Source of the DNA: Bacillus sp. M6-12
Lineage (GTDB): Bacteria > Bacillota > Bacilli > Bacillales > DSM-1321
Reading direction: 5' to 3'
Assembly: GCF_002860285.1 (NCBI RefSeq)
Contig: NZ_PGVF01000008.1
Coordinates: 62,001 to 126,000 of the forward strand
DNA: 64,000 nucleotides
Both the position numbers and the translations under genes were made by a program. The notes beneath the pieces are model-generated. The model searched no databases, was not told where the DNA came from, and saw nothing but the letters and a program-made list of their open reading frames with translations. Below, one piece after another: positions 44,753 to 53,441 of this stretch (position 1 is the stretch's first letter; each line of letters starts with the position of its first letter).

Positions 44753-44812
44753 AAATGCCCCCAACACAGCCCTAATCTTATAGTAAAGCAATTTTATACT
44801 TAGATTTGAGAA

Positions 44813-45001
44813 TCAATCATTTTTCCTTCTACTATCAAGTTTTTTAGAACAATAAAGACATATCAAGCCTACACTTAACACTATACAGAAAGGAATAAAA
44901 GCCCATAAAGGCATTAATATTGCCCAAAAAAATAGATATGCAGTATAAGCAAAAATTAGCCAACTACAAATAAGGAGAAAGCTAGAGAGAAAATCTTGCA
45001 T
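44813..45001 (-). CDS. Small two-helix membrane protein
   Basis: About 62 residues starting MQDFLSSFLLICSWLIFAYT, two transmembrane helices (~6-26, 31-51) and a basic tail KKLDSRRKND. AAAGGATGATG lies before ATG 45001. Not recognised. Flanked on both sides by family-B repeats. Confidence 0.55.
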   Translation of the reverse strand: MQDFLSSFLLICSWLIFAYTAYLFFWAILMPLWAFIPFCIVLSVGLICLYCSKKLDSRRKND

Positions 45002-45081
45002 AATGACATCATCCTTTGAAAGGAATATCAAGACAGGTTAAGTATATTTAAATTGTATCACTTTTGATATTCTGCTTATTC

Positions 45082-45111
45082 AGTTAACCTGCCCCTTTAG
45101 TCAAATAAGAA
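45082..45111. repeat. Repeat family B, partial copy 2
   Basis: AGTTAACCTGCCCCTTTAGT then CAAATAAGAAA, followed by a GCCACC/GGTGGC hairpin (45116-45132). Confidence 0.6.
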
Positions 45112-45152
45112 AAAGCCACCTTGTTGGTGGCTCAGGTAGAAACAGTATTACT

Positions 45153-45419
45153 CTAAGGCTGATTCCAAAATAATGTAGAGGCAGCTGGAAGTATAACTGA
45201 AAACGAAAGAACGACTAAGTTACCAACAAACCCTACTATTTTTAAGGCTCCTTTTTTACTTAAAAATGCTGCTGTTAATCCAATTACAGGCAGAATAACG
45301 GAAAAGAAAATTATTACTGGATTAGAAAATGCACTTTCATCAAAAAACCATATCCCGAAGATTATAATTGAAATTAAAAATATTCCAACTGACAGTACAC
45401 TTAATTTTTTCAATGACAT
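45153..45419 (-). CDS. Small three-helix membrane protein
   Basis: 88 residues starting MSLKKLSVLSVGIFLISIII; helices at about 7-25, 33-53 and 62-82. No known motif. AAGGTGGATG is upstream of ATG. One of several small membrane-protein genes in this array. Confidence 0.6.
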   Translation of the reverse strand: MSLKKLSVLSVGIFLISIIIFGIWFFDESAFSNPVIIFFSVILPVIGLTAAFLSKKGALKIVGFVGNLVVLSFSVILPAASTLFWNQP

Positions 45420-45491
45420 CCACCTTTCTATCTAATATTAAATATATCACAAAAATCCCTTTATTTACCTTTTATTAATGCATTTGTTCTT

Positions 45492-45588
45492 CAACTAATC
45501 TGCCCTTTAGCTTAATAAGAGGAATTCAAAAAAAGCCGTTAATCCTTCCAGGTTCAACGCACCCTTAGTTTAAGTGCACTTTTTCATT
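45492..45588. repeat. Repeat family B, near-full copy 3
   Basis: Unit order: CAACTAATCTGCCC, TTAATAAGAGGAATTCAA, hairpin CGTTAATCC/GGTTCAACG, then GCACCCTTAGTTTAAGTGCA. Confidence 0.7.
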
Positions 45589-45625
45589 AACAATTTTTAC
45601 AAAAATATCGTATTATTTTCCCTAA

Positions 45626-45826
45626 TTAGCCGTTTAGAGACTTTTTTGTAAATATACCAATTATTATGATGATAATGCCATTTACAGCGAATAAAAAACT
45701 ATATGCTACCATTAACATTCCAGTTCCAAATCCACCTGGGTCAAAAGGACTTACACTTATACCTGTTAAAAAGAAGACTAAAGGCGTTAAAAGTAAGATA
45801 ATTACTCCAGCCCAAATTCTTTTCAT
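45626..45826 (-). CDS. Small two-helix membrane protein
   Basis: 66 residues starting MKRIWAGVIILLLTPLVFFL, second helix ~34-57, ending in TKKSLNG. No motif. No strong ribosome site is visible before the ATG. Flanked by family-B repeats. Confidence 0.5.
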   Translation of the reverse strand: MKRIWAGVIILLLTPLVFFLTGISVSPFDPGGFGTGMLMVAYSFLFAVNGIIIIIIGIFTKKSLNG

Positions 45827-45972
45827 TTTATTGTTTCCAGAAATTTTGAAAGCAATAAGGTTTGTTAGACATAAGGCAAGTACGATTATTAAAAGGAAGA
45901 TAACTTCTATTTTAAACCAACCCCTTTTCTTAATTTTAACACGTTTTACTTTATTTTACTTTTACCTTTTAT

Positions 45973-46072
45973 TCAACTAACCTGCCCCGTTTGTTTAATA
46001 AGGAATTCAACAAAAAAAGCGTTAATCCTCCTCGATCAACGCACGCTTTACTTTAAGTGTAATTGTTCATAA
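45973..46072. repeat. Repeat family B, near-full copy 4
   Basis: CAACTAACCTGCCCCGTTTG, TTTAATAAGGAATTCAAC, hairpin GCGTTAATC/GATCAACGC, then GCACGCTTTACTTTAAGTG. Confidence 0.75.
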
Positions 46073-46109
46073 CAATGTTAAAAAGAGTTGTCTTACACTA
46101 ATGTTTTAT

Positions 46110-46616
46110 TTATCTAATCTTCTTTTGTTTAATTATTCCTAATACAATCGGGATTAGGGCACTTAATATTACCATTGGTAGAAACCATACTCCAAATCCG
46201 TTCCCTATACCTAATGCAATTGAAACTGATTCAATTAAGATTAAAGCAAAGATGATTAGACAAATATTTTTTAATTGATTTACCAGCTTTCGGCTTATTA
46301 AGTAGAACTCTTTAGCATTCTCTTTACTTAATCGCTCTGAGTAATTGTGTGATTCTGGGATTTTTTCAAACAATTGCATTAATAATGCAATAAATGCACC
46401 TACTATGGGTAATATAAAAAGTTCCATCTTTGAACCCCAGCGATCTACTTCACCTAACGCATTGTAATGTGCTGGTACTTCGTCAGGAAGCCCATTCCAA
46501 TTGTAGATTAAAAAGATTATCGAGCCTAAATAAAATGTATACCCGATGATATCCCAGATCCACTCACTCTTAGTTTTTAATATTTTAATTTTAGGTCTTT
46601 TCCAAGAATTTGACAT
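46110..46616 (-). CDS. DUF1648 membrane protein
   Basis: About 168 residues, four transmembrane helices, with the DUF1648 signature LPDEVPAHYNALGEVDRWGS near residue 43 just after helix 1. Related domains occur in SdpI-type immunity proteins, so resistance or envelope roles are possible. ATG 46616 has AAGGAG nine bases upstream; the TTG at 46625 abuts the site. Confidence 0.78.
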   Translation of the reverse strand: MSNSWKRPKIKILKTKSEWIWDIIGYTFYLGSIIFLIYNWNGLPDEVPAHYNALGEVDRWGSKMELFILPIVGAFIALLMQLFEKIPESHNYSERLSKENAKEFYLISRKLVNQLKNICLIIFALILIESVSIALGIGNGFGVWFLPMVILSALIPIVLGIIKQKKIR

Positions 46617-46768
46617 TCCCTTCAACTCCTTGCTTTTCCCCTAACGAACAAACTTCCCAAAATGTATTTTTCTATTGTCCTTACATCAACAAACACAACT
46701 TTTATAAAACAACTTATATTCTTCATACGATTAAAAGAATAAAACGGTTTCACGTTTTTCGTTTTTTC

Positions 46769-46863
46769 ACTAACCTGCCCCGTTTGTTTAATAAAGAATT
46801 CAACAAAAAAGGCGGTTAATCCTGCTGGTTCAACGAACCGCTATGTTTAAGCAATCATTCACA
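46769..46863. repeat. Repeat family B, near-full copy 5
   Basis: CACTAACCTGCCCCGTTTGT, TTTAATAAAGAATTCAAC, hairpin GCGGTT/AACCGC, then TATGTTTAAGCAATCATTCAC. About 85% like copy 4 in the left half by eye. Confidence 0.75.
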
Positions 46864-46870
46864 AACTGCG

Positions 46871-46916
46871 CAAACAAACCAGATGGTCATTCTCCATCTG
46901 GCTTGTTTGTTCTTTT
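46871..46916 (+). terminator. Strong plus-strand terminator without an obvious gene
   Basis: AAACAAACCAGATGG / CCATCTGGCTTGTTTG stem (one mismatch), then TTCTTTTTT. No plus-strand gene precedes it, so it may have come with a lost gene. Confidence 0.65.
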
Positions 46917-46926
46917 TTCTTTTAGT

Positions 46927-47024
46927 TTATTTTTTTACAGCAGGCGATTCAAATAATCCCCGCTGAAAATCCCGAAACGCTTCCTTGATTTCTTCCTTCG
47001 TATTCAAAAGCATTGATCCTTTTG
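46927..47024 (-). pseudogene. C-terminal remnant of a pirin-family protein
   Basis: About 33 codons reading GAKGSMLLNTKEEIKEAFRD then FQRGLFESPAVKK. The MNTKEEI..A..D...G pattern is the usual C-terminus of pirin/quercetinase-type cupins. Upstream codons lose the match within ten bases of the GGA codon; the rest is absent. Confidence 0.55.
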
Positions 47025-47139
47025 CTCCTTACAACTGAAAATACATTCATACAGGGACCGATTTCATACAAAGCTCCTTGCTTATCAGCGTATATTTGTT
47101 GTTGAATTCGCCAATAAAGATAAATAAGGAGGCTAAATT

Positions 47140-47739
47140 ATGTTAATTTTTGAAATTTTATTGGCTTTACTTTTAGCAGGCTCATTTGTGCACTTTACCT
47201 TAACTAAACGAAAAAATAACTTCCACACATCCTTATTAGCACAACATATCGATACAAGTGAGGAAATGAAAAGAACATTGGCTATGGGATTATATATGAG
47301 GTTTAAAAAAGAAAACGCGGATAGTCCACCTAACTATTCATCCACTTATATTAAACAAGATCCATTTATGTTCGAATCCTTTGTTGCAGAAGTAATTCAA
47401 AAAGCCAAAGGTGGATCAACTTGGGTGTTGCCAGCCTCAGGAGACTTTGGCGTTGATTTTGAGCATACAACCAATGAAGGTTTATTCTTAGGGCAAGTAA
47501 AATGTTATCAAGGAGATTTACCGTTCGATCCAATAGCATTGATTCATTCTAATATGATAAAAAAAGGTGCCAAAGGTGGATATGTAATTACAACTGGTTC
47601 CTTCACACCAGCAGCGAGAGAGTATGCTGAAGGATTGAACATAGAATTAATTAATGGTGTAAAGCTTGTTGACCTATGGCTAAATGGATTAGTCAATGTC
47701 GAACAAGAAATTAAAAACTTGTCACCAGAATATATATAA
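47140..47739 (+). CDS. Membrane-anchored Mrr-type restriction endonuclease-like protein
   Basis: 199 residues. Residues 2-20 form one transmembrane helix. From ~75 an Mrr_cat fold appears: FESFVAEVIQKAKG, SGDFGVDFEHT (Asp) and FLGQVKCYQG (the Q-x-K of the PD-(D/E)XK-like site), then GGYVITTGSFTPAAREYAEG and INGVKLVDLW. A type IV-like nuclease or DNA-degrading defence protein is likely. Membrane tethering is unusual for a restriction enzyme but is known in this fold. AAGGAGG precedes ATG. Confidence 0.82.
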   Translation: MLIFEILLALLLAGSFVHFTLTKRKNNFHTSLLAQHIDTSEEMKRTLAMGLYMRFKKENADSPPNYSSTYIKQDPFMFESFVAEVIQKAKGGSTWVLPASGDFGVDFEHTTNEGLFLGQVKCYQGDLPFDPIALIHSNMIKKGAKGGYVITTGSFTPAAREYAEGLNIELINGVKLVDLWLNGLVNVEQEIKNLSPEYI

Positions 47740-47819
47740 CCCTTTTTTAAGATAACTATTCCCATTAAATTTACCAAAACTAAGGTAAAACCATGGATAA
47801 ATTTACTGAGGTAAAGTTT

Positions 47820-47844
47820 AAAAGCCCCTGATAAAGGGGCTTTT
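47820..47844. terminator. Bidirectional terminator
   Basis: AAAAGCCCC / GGGGCTTTT, 7-nt loop; between the Mrr-like gene and the convergent recombinase operon. Confidence 0.85.
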
Positions 47845-47863
47845 ATTTACATATTAGACTCGA

Positions 47864-49387
47864 CTATATGTCCCCGTCCAAATTAAATCGGAGTTTACAT
47901 TTCAAGTGCCCCTTGTCATTTACAAGGATTTCCTCAAAGAAATACAAGTACAATGCCCTTAAATCTTCATTATTGATGGATTGTGTGGAATGAAAATGCT
48001 TTAACTGTTCGTTAATAATGCTTTTGTTTTTTTGAATGTCTTCCAGGTTTTTCATTTTTGCCTTTTTTTCTTCAATCCACTGTTCAATTTGGTGGATTTT
48101 ATTCAGTAACCGTTCTTTGGTAATAACCAACACTTTAATTAACGACTCATTCTTTTCTTCTCGAAGAAAAGCCTTTTCAATCTCCAAATTACACAACTGG
48201 AGCTTTTGTTTTTCAGCATTCCATAACGCTTCAAAATCCACTATATTTCCCTTTACTAAGGCTATATCCTTCTCCACTTCTTCTTGAATTGCCGCAATTA
48301 TTACTTCGGTATCAACACTTTGATAACCCTTAAATACCTTGAAAGCTGTGCTATGAGCGTCAACCATATCCAACTTATAATTGCACGGCTTACAAATATA
48401 TACTTGTTTGCCATAGACCCTCCCTTGATTACTTGTTGTTCTTTGATCTTTTCCAAGCAGCTTTAGGCTGCAACTTTCACAAACCAATAAACTTGATAAA
48501 AGAAAAGGAGTCTTAAAATGCTTTGGTGGAATGGTTCGTTCCTTCCGATTTGTGTAAATATCCCATAAATATTCCCATTCCTCAATTGAAAGAACAGCAG
48601 GTACCATCGAACTCTTTTCCACTGTCCACTCGCTACGCGGTTTTAACGCATTATGCTGGTTTTCATATTTTCGCCTTATTGAAATATATCCAGCATAAAA
48701 AGGATTGGTTATGATGTTTTTTACACGGTCTTTGTTCCATTCTTTACCTCTAAAGCTTTTAAAGGGCATTTGTCTGGCAATAGTTGAAAACCCATTATTA
48801 TTCCTGTAAAGTTGAAACACTTTTTTCACAAGTTCCATTTCAACATCCACAATTTCAAACTTACCATTGTCACCCTTTTCCTTTGGGGTGTATCGATAAC
48901 CGAATGGTGCTTTCCCACCTGTCCAAAGCCCCTTTTTTGCCAATGATTCTATTGCGTTTCTTGTATTGACACGAATTTTATCAAGTTCATATTTTGCAAT
49001 TCCGTCCTTAATTGCACTAAATACGGTATCCCCAAAGTCATATAAGCTTTCCGTTTCGCTTTCGATGATAGGAATTTCAAGGATATGCATTGCCACACGA
49101 ATGGTATCATGTTCTTCAGGAATACGGGCAAGCCTTTTATGATCATAAATGACCACAAAATCGAACTTATTACTGTGGGCATCCGCTATCAGTTTTTTAT
49201 AACCTTTACGGTCCTTTTTTCTTGACGAAACCCCTTCGTCCAAAATTTCACCGATAATTTTACATTCATATTTTTCAGCCAGTTCATAGGCTCTTCGGCG
49301 TTGGGTTTCCATGTTCTGCTTTTGGGTGGAATGCCGTCCATAGAACACTCCCTTCATACCAGGCTTGAGAACGCTAGTTAAGTCCAA
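47864..49387 (-). CDS. Large serine recombinase 1
   Basis: About 507 residues. Catalytic domain: FYGRHSTQKQNMETQ (catalytic Ser in R-H-S), DEGVSSRKKDRKGYKKLI, and IYDHKRLARIPEE. Recombinase domain ~150-260 with GKAPFGYRY and NIITNPFYAGYI. Zinc ribbon LVCESCSLKLLG...ICKPC near 330-370, then a coiled coil. It would integrate or excise DNA at att sites. TTG 49387 has AGGGGAGG seven bases upstream, overlapping the previous stop by 14 bp. Tandem with recombinase 2, like the ccrA/ccrB layout. Confidence 0.88.
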   Translation of the reverse strand: MDLTSVLKPGMKGVFYGRHSTQKQNMETQRRRAYELAEKYECKIIGEILDEGVSSRKKDRKGYKKLIADAHSNKFDFVVIYDHKRLARIPEEHDTIRVAMHILEIPIIESETESLYDFGDTVFSAIKDGIAKYELDKIRVNTRNAIESLAKKGLWTGGKAPFGYRYTPKEKGDNGKFEIVDVEMELVKKVFQLYRNNNGFSTIARQMPFKSFRGKEWNKDRVKNIITNPFYAGYISIRRKYENQHNALKPRSEWTVEKSSMVPAVLSIEEWEYLWDIYTNRKERTIPPKHFKTPFLLSSLLVCESCSLKLLGKDQRTTSNQGRVYGKQVYICKPCNYKLDMVDAHSTAFKVFKGYQSVDTEVIIAAIQEEVEKDIALVKGNIVDFEALWNAEKQKLQLCNLEIEKAFLREEKNESLIKVLVITKERLLNKIHQIEQWIEEKKAKMKNLEDIQKNKSIINEQLKHFHSTQSINNEDLRALYLYFFEEILVNDKGHLKCKLRFNLDGDI

Positions 49388-50876
49388 TCTCTGACCTCCC
49401 CTTAACGGCTGTAAATAATGGATGCTGAAAAACAATGGTGATGCTATCAGGGCTTACATCAATTCCGAAAACAATATCCTGGATGAGCTCCATTTTTTCT
49501 TGGTCATCCATTTCATTACGGAGCAGCTGAATCATTGTTTCTTTTTTCCATTCCATTACCGTATGGAACTTATCTTTGATCTCCTCAATTCGGGCTCCCA
49601 GTTCTGATAATATAAATTGGCTTTGCTCGTATTTTTTTATGGATTCGAGCATTGTTGGGTCCAAGAACAATTCACTGCCTGTTTCGAGTGTAAGCTCTGT
49701 CCTTTCAGCCATTTTATCTTCCAAATGTTTAATTTCACCTTCAACTTGTTTTATCAATTCCAAATATGAAGATGCTTCACCTTTATACATTCTTTCAATC
49801 ACTTCAGAAAAGTTAGATTGGACCATTTCTTGAAAAAACTTATTTGCTTGCTCGATAACTGTTTCTTCGAGCCAGTCTTTTTCCACTCGAATTTTCGAAT
49901 GTTTTTTACACTTATATACAAAAGTTGTTTCACCTTTGGCAACATGTTTCTTTCCTTTCATTACTTCATTACAATCGGCACAATTAACAAGTTGCTCTAA
50001 TAAATATACCTTTTCAACTTCCTCTTCAATTTTCTCATATTTTTTTACGATTTCTTTCATTTTCCTTTGCGCTCTATCCCATGTTAAATCACTTACAATT
50101 TGAATTTCAGGAACCTTTCGACTAATTGCCTCTCCTTTTGAATTGAAAATTCGTTCCCCCTTGTACACGGGGTTGGTTAAGAGCTTCTTCATACTCTGGT
50201 AGTCCCATTCTTTATCTCTTTTCCGTGAACCCGTTTCATTTGCCAAGTTTACATATTGACTTAAGGAATTGAATTCTTCAGAGAGAAACAGATTATAAAT
50301 ATCTTCGATAACCTTCCATTCACTTTCAACCTTTTCCCACTCCTCTTTTTTGCCACCCGCTTCATCTCCGCTAAGTCCTTTCCGATAACCAAAAGGAATA
50401 GCACCAGCTGCATGCTTTCCATCCTTAGCTTTAGTCATTTTTGCATCCTGTAATTTTTGCACTAATTTATCGGCATCCGCTTGATTCATAGCCGCAAGGA
50501 TACGTTCGATCAATTCTGACTCCACTGTGTACGTCATCGGAAATTCAAATTCCGCGGCAAAAATAACGTTAATTTTGTGCTCTTTTAACAGTTCAAATAA
50601 CTTCATGTACTGTTGAACATTTCGGGCTAATCGGCATCGGCTATAAACAATTAAGTTTTTTACTCTTCCTTTCTTCATCTCTTCCATTAATAAGTTCATA
50701 CCGTTTCGTTGTTCCAAACTGGTTTTCCTTGCGGAAGTCTCACGGTCTATAAATTCATCATCTATTAATAAACGCTTCTTTTTTGCACTATCCTGGACGT
50801 GCTGCATCTGCATCTCAATGGATAACTTCTGTTTTTCAGCACTGATTGAATTACGATAATAGGCTACTGTTTTCAT
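49374..50876 (-). CDS. Large serine recombinase 2
   Basis: 500 residues. Start MKTVAYYRNSISAEKQ places the catalytic Ser in R-N-S; then FIDRETSARKTSLEQRNGM, and VYSRCRLARN in place of the usual DRLSRN. Recombinase domain has GAIPFGYRKG and LLTNPVYKGERI; zinc ribbon LVNCADCNEVMKG...YKCKKH near 300-335; coiled coil ~370-440. The D-to-C change before R-L-A-R is unusual but the arginines remain. Its ATG overlaps the end of the 49-aa ORF. Confidence 0.88.
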   Translation of the reverse strand: MKTVAYYRNSISAEKQKLSIEMQMQHVQDSAKKKRLLIDDEFIDRETSARKTSLEQRNGMNLLMEEMKKGRVKNLIVYSRCRLARNVQQYMKLFELLKEHKINVIFAAEFEFPMTYTVESELIERILAAMNQADADKLVQKLQDAKMTKAKDGKHAAGAIPFGYRKGLSGDEAGGKKEEWEKVESEWKVIEDIYNLFLSEEFNSLSQYVNLANETGSRKRDKEWDYQSMKKLLTNPVYKGERIFNSKGEAISRKVPEIQIVSDLTWDRAQRKMKEIVKKYEKIEEEVEKVYLLEQLVNCADCNEVMKGKKHVAKGETTFVYKCKKHSKIRVEKDWLEETVIEQANKFFQEMVQSNFSEVIERMYKGEASSYLELIKQVEGEIKHLEDKMAERTELTLETGSELFLDPTMLESIKKYEQSQFILSELGARIEEIKDKFHTVMEWKKETMIQLLRNEMDDQEKMELIQDIVFGIDVSPDSITIVFQHPLFTAVKGRSEIGLN

Positions 50877-51022
50877 TCATTTAATACCTCCAAATGATTT
50901 GATTGCCTGTTTTCTGCCTCTTTTAAAAGAATGTCTGCATACAAATCGAACCATTTTTTTGCTGCTTCTGGGTAGTGTACATATTGAACTGAAATTACTT
51001 TGCACTTTGGTGTTTTTCGCAT
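50873..51022 (-). CDS. 49-residue ORF coupled to recombinase 2
   Basis: Starts MRKTPKCKVISVQYVHYPEA and ends QSNHLEVLNE; one helical AAKKWFDLYADILLKEA stretch. AAGGAGA lies eight bases before ATG; its TGA overlaps the recombinase start by 4 bp (50876-50873). Small basic/helical proteins ahead of a large serine recombinase can be directionality factors or partner subunits; not recognised here. Confidence 0.62.
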   Translation of the reverse strand: MRKTPKCKVISVQYVHYPEAAKKWFDLYADILLKEAENRQSNHLEVLNE

Positions 51023-51177
51023 GAATCTTGTCTCCTTCATAAATTTATGATTACTTTCCTTTATTTATGGTTTTTTAACAGGATTTTGTTGTTATGGTGT
51101 TGAAAATCATTAATAGGACAATTTATTGATTTCATAATATAGACGGATAAAGAAGTTACTTTGCGGAGGAATTATAT

Positions 51178-51516
51178 ATGCTGCAACAGATTGGAGAACG
51201 CATTCGGGTTTTAAGGAAACAAAAAGGAATCGGACTAAATGCATTTGCGGCACAACTGAATATTTCACCCGCTTATTTAAGTAATTTGGAAACAGGAAAA
51301 ACAGATACCATTCAACTGTCTGTTCTTGAAAAACTTCAAGATGAACTTTCACTCCTTCCTGTTGAATATCTTCATGACCCGCGTAACGAATTGGATATAC
51401 GGATTCAGCAATCTGCTAATAAACTAAAAGCATTAGCTGACACAAATCGAGAAGCAGTTGAGTTTTTACTCGCCAATTTGGAAAATAGTCTTAACTTTTT
51501 TCAGGATAGAAAGTAA
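51178..51516 (+). CDS. Xre-family HTH regulator
   Basis: 112 residues. HTH at ~7-60: RIRVLRKQKGIGLNAFAAQL, NISPAYLSNLETGKT. A C-terminal helical tail (~70-110) probably dimerises. Divergent from the recombinase 1/2 operon with a ~155-bp gap, so it is a likely regulator of that operon. GGAGG precedes ATG. Confidence 0.87.
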   Translation: MLQQIGERIRVLRKQKGIGLNAFAAQLNISPAYLSNLETGKTDTIQLSVLEKLQDELSLLPVEYLHDPRNELDIRIQQSANKLKALADTNREAVEFLLANLENSLNFFQDRK

Positions 51517-51600
51517 CCTTGTACTATAATTATGACCAATGCTTGGTAATTTATTCATGGTTGTGAACAAATTGTTCACCACCATGAATAAATATCATAA

Positions 51601-51642
51601 AAAAAGGAGAGTCTTACCACTAGAGTGGTGACTCTCTTTTTG
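51601..51642. terminator. Bidirectional terminator
   Basis: AAAAAGGAGAGTC / GACTCTCTTTTT with inner ACCAC/GTGGT; ends the Xre gene and the convergent 78-aa gene. Confidence 0.8.
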
Positions 51643-51856
51643 TTTGCTTAAATGTAACCTGGATATTGTTTTGGTTTTTTCCGATTTGTTTATCCACTAG
51701 ATGGAGAATTGCCTTTTCTTTCAATTTGAGATCACAGTCATTTACTTTTTGCTTTATTTGGTGAGCTAATTCGTGATTACAAAGGTCGGTGATATCAACA
51801 AAAGAAACCTTTTCAGAACCGCAATAAACCGAATAACTGATCTTCAGATCGTCCAT
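51620..51856 (-). CDS. Unrecognised 78-residue protein
   Basis: Starts MDDLKISYSVYCGSEKVSF, central HELAHQIKQKVNDCDLKLK, ending QTKRESPL. Cytosolic, three cysteines. AAGGGGGA precedes ATG 51856. Lies divergent from recombinase 3. Function unknown. Confidence 0.55.
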   Translation of the reverse strand: MDDLKISYSVYCGSEKVSFVDITDLCNHELAHQIKQKVNDCDLKLKEKAILHLVDKQIGKNQNNIQVTFKQTKRESPL

Positions 51857-51977
51857 TTGCAATTCCCCCTTGTCCTAAACATATGCAAGGAACTGGATGG
51901 GACAACCCTTATTTTCATCTTCATTTTTTTCAACCTTAAACCATATATATGAGACAAACGGTGTAGGGGGCATTCAA

Positions 51978-53441
51978 ATGATCCAACAACATAATGAAAT
52001 TACTGAACGTTCAATCGCCCTGTATTGCCGCGTTTCTACGGATGAACAGGCACGAGAAGGTGTATCGCTTGATGAACAACAAGAACGGTTAAAAGCCTAT
52101 TGTCGTGCCATGGGTTGGACTGAATATCCAATTGTTTTTGTAGATGATGGGTATTCAGCTAAAGATTTGGAACGTCCTCAATTAAAGCGATTATTGGAAG
52201 ATATAGATGCAGGGAAAATTTCAAAGATTTTAGTGACGAAACTTGACCGTCTCAGCAGAAGATTGCTTCATCTTTTGGAACTGATCGAATCCTTTCACCA
52301 AAAGAACGTTTCTTTCATTTCCATCAGTGAAGCGTTTGATACCAACACCCCAGCAGGTCGTCTGACACTTCAGGTGTTAGGTGCGGTTGCAGAATTTGAA
52401 CGCGAGAGAATTCGAGAACGCGTTTTTGAAAATATGTTCCATGCAGCAAGCCATGGAAAATGGCTTACACAAAGTCCTTATGGGTATCGGCTAGAGAATA
52501 AGGAATTGGTCATTCATGAACCCGAAGCAAAAGTGGTCCGCCGAGTGTATGATTGGTACTTGAATGAGGGGATTGGCTATTATTCCATTGCGAAACAATT
52601 AAATGAGGAAAATGTTCCCTCAAGACAAAAAAAAGAGTGGTCGATACGCTCCATTAAATTAATGCTTACTAACCCTGTTTATAAAGGCACACTTGTTTGG
52701 AATAGAATCGATTCAAGCAAATCAAAGCGCCCTGAAAAAGATGATAAGGAATGGGTAATTGTGGATGATGCTCTCCCAGTCATTATTGAAAAAGGCACCT
52801 GGGAAAAGGTACAGAATAAGGTGAATAAAAAACAAATGGCACCAAGAGCTCAAACAAGCCCGCATCTTCTAGGGGGATTGCTGAAGTGTGGAAATTGTGG
52901 ATCAGGAATGAGTATTGGTTGGTCAGGTTCAGAAAAAAGACGGTATCGAGTTTATCGGTGCTCAGCTAATAAAAATAAAGGAACCTGCACGAGCAAACAA
53001 TACAAAGCCGATGAAGTTGAATCATGGTTTAAAAAAGGGCTTTTACATCTATCCAATTCATTCAGTTCAGAAATGATTCCTCACCTTATCCAAAAAAGCA
53101 TGGCAGAGGACCAAAGTTCAATTGAACAAAAAATACGCTCAGCTAAGAATCGATACAAAAGAAAAGTCGAAGCATACACGGCGGGCTTAATTGAACTAGT
53201 GGATTTAAATGAAGAAAAGGGAAGAATGGAGAAATTTCTCGAAGAAGTAAAAAACGAGGCTCAGAGACCTGAAGTCCATATGGGTGAACTGCAAAAACTG
53301 GTAACCAAAAAGATTAAAAACGTTATTGATGCAATCGAAGCATTACCTGTCCCTGAGGCAAAGTCACTGATTAAAACCATTGTGGAAAAAGTCATTTTGA
53401 AGGGAGAAAAGAATTTAGAAATTGTTTTCGATATTCGTTAA
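51978..53441 (+). CDS. Large serine recombinase 3
   Basis: About 487 residues. IALYCRVSTDEQAREGVSLD is a textbook catalytic segment (Ser in R-V-S); VTKLDRLSRRLLHLLE, then AEFERERIRERV. Recombinase domain with SPYGYRLENK and MLTNPVYKGTLVW; zinc ribbon LKCGNCGSGMSIG...YRCSANKNKGTC near 300-345; coiled-coil C-terminus. ATG 51978 has AGGGGG upstream; the frame could open at 51897 but without a site. The next gene overlaps its stop by 1 bp. Confidence 0.93.
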   Translation: MIQQHNEITERSIALYCRVSTDEQAREGVSLDEQQERLKAYCRAMGWTEYPIVFVDDGYSAKDLERPQLKRLLEDIDAGKISKILVTKLDRLSRRLLHLLELIESFHQKNVSFISISEAFDTNTPAGRLTLQVLGAVAEFERERIRERVFENMFHAASHGKWLTQSPYGYRLENKELVIHEPEAKVVRRVYDWYLNEGIGYYSIAKQLNEENVPSRQKKEWSIRSIKLMLTNPVYKGTLVWNRIDSSKSKRPEKDDKEWVIVDDALPVIIEKGTWEKVQNKVNKKQMAPRAQTSPHLLGGLLKCGNCGSGMSIGWSGSEKRRYRVYRCSANKNKGTCTSKQYKADEVESWFKKGLLHLSNSFSSEMIPHLIQKSMAEDQSSIEQKIRSAKNRYKRKVEAYTAGLIELVDLNEEKGRMEKFLEEVKNEAQRPEVHMGELQKLVTKKIKNVIDAIEALPVPEAKSLIKTIVEKVILKGEKNLEIVFDIR

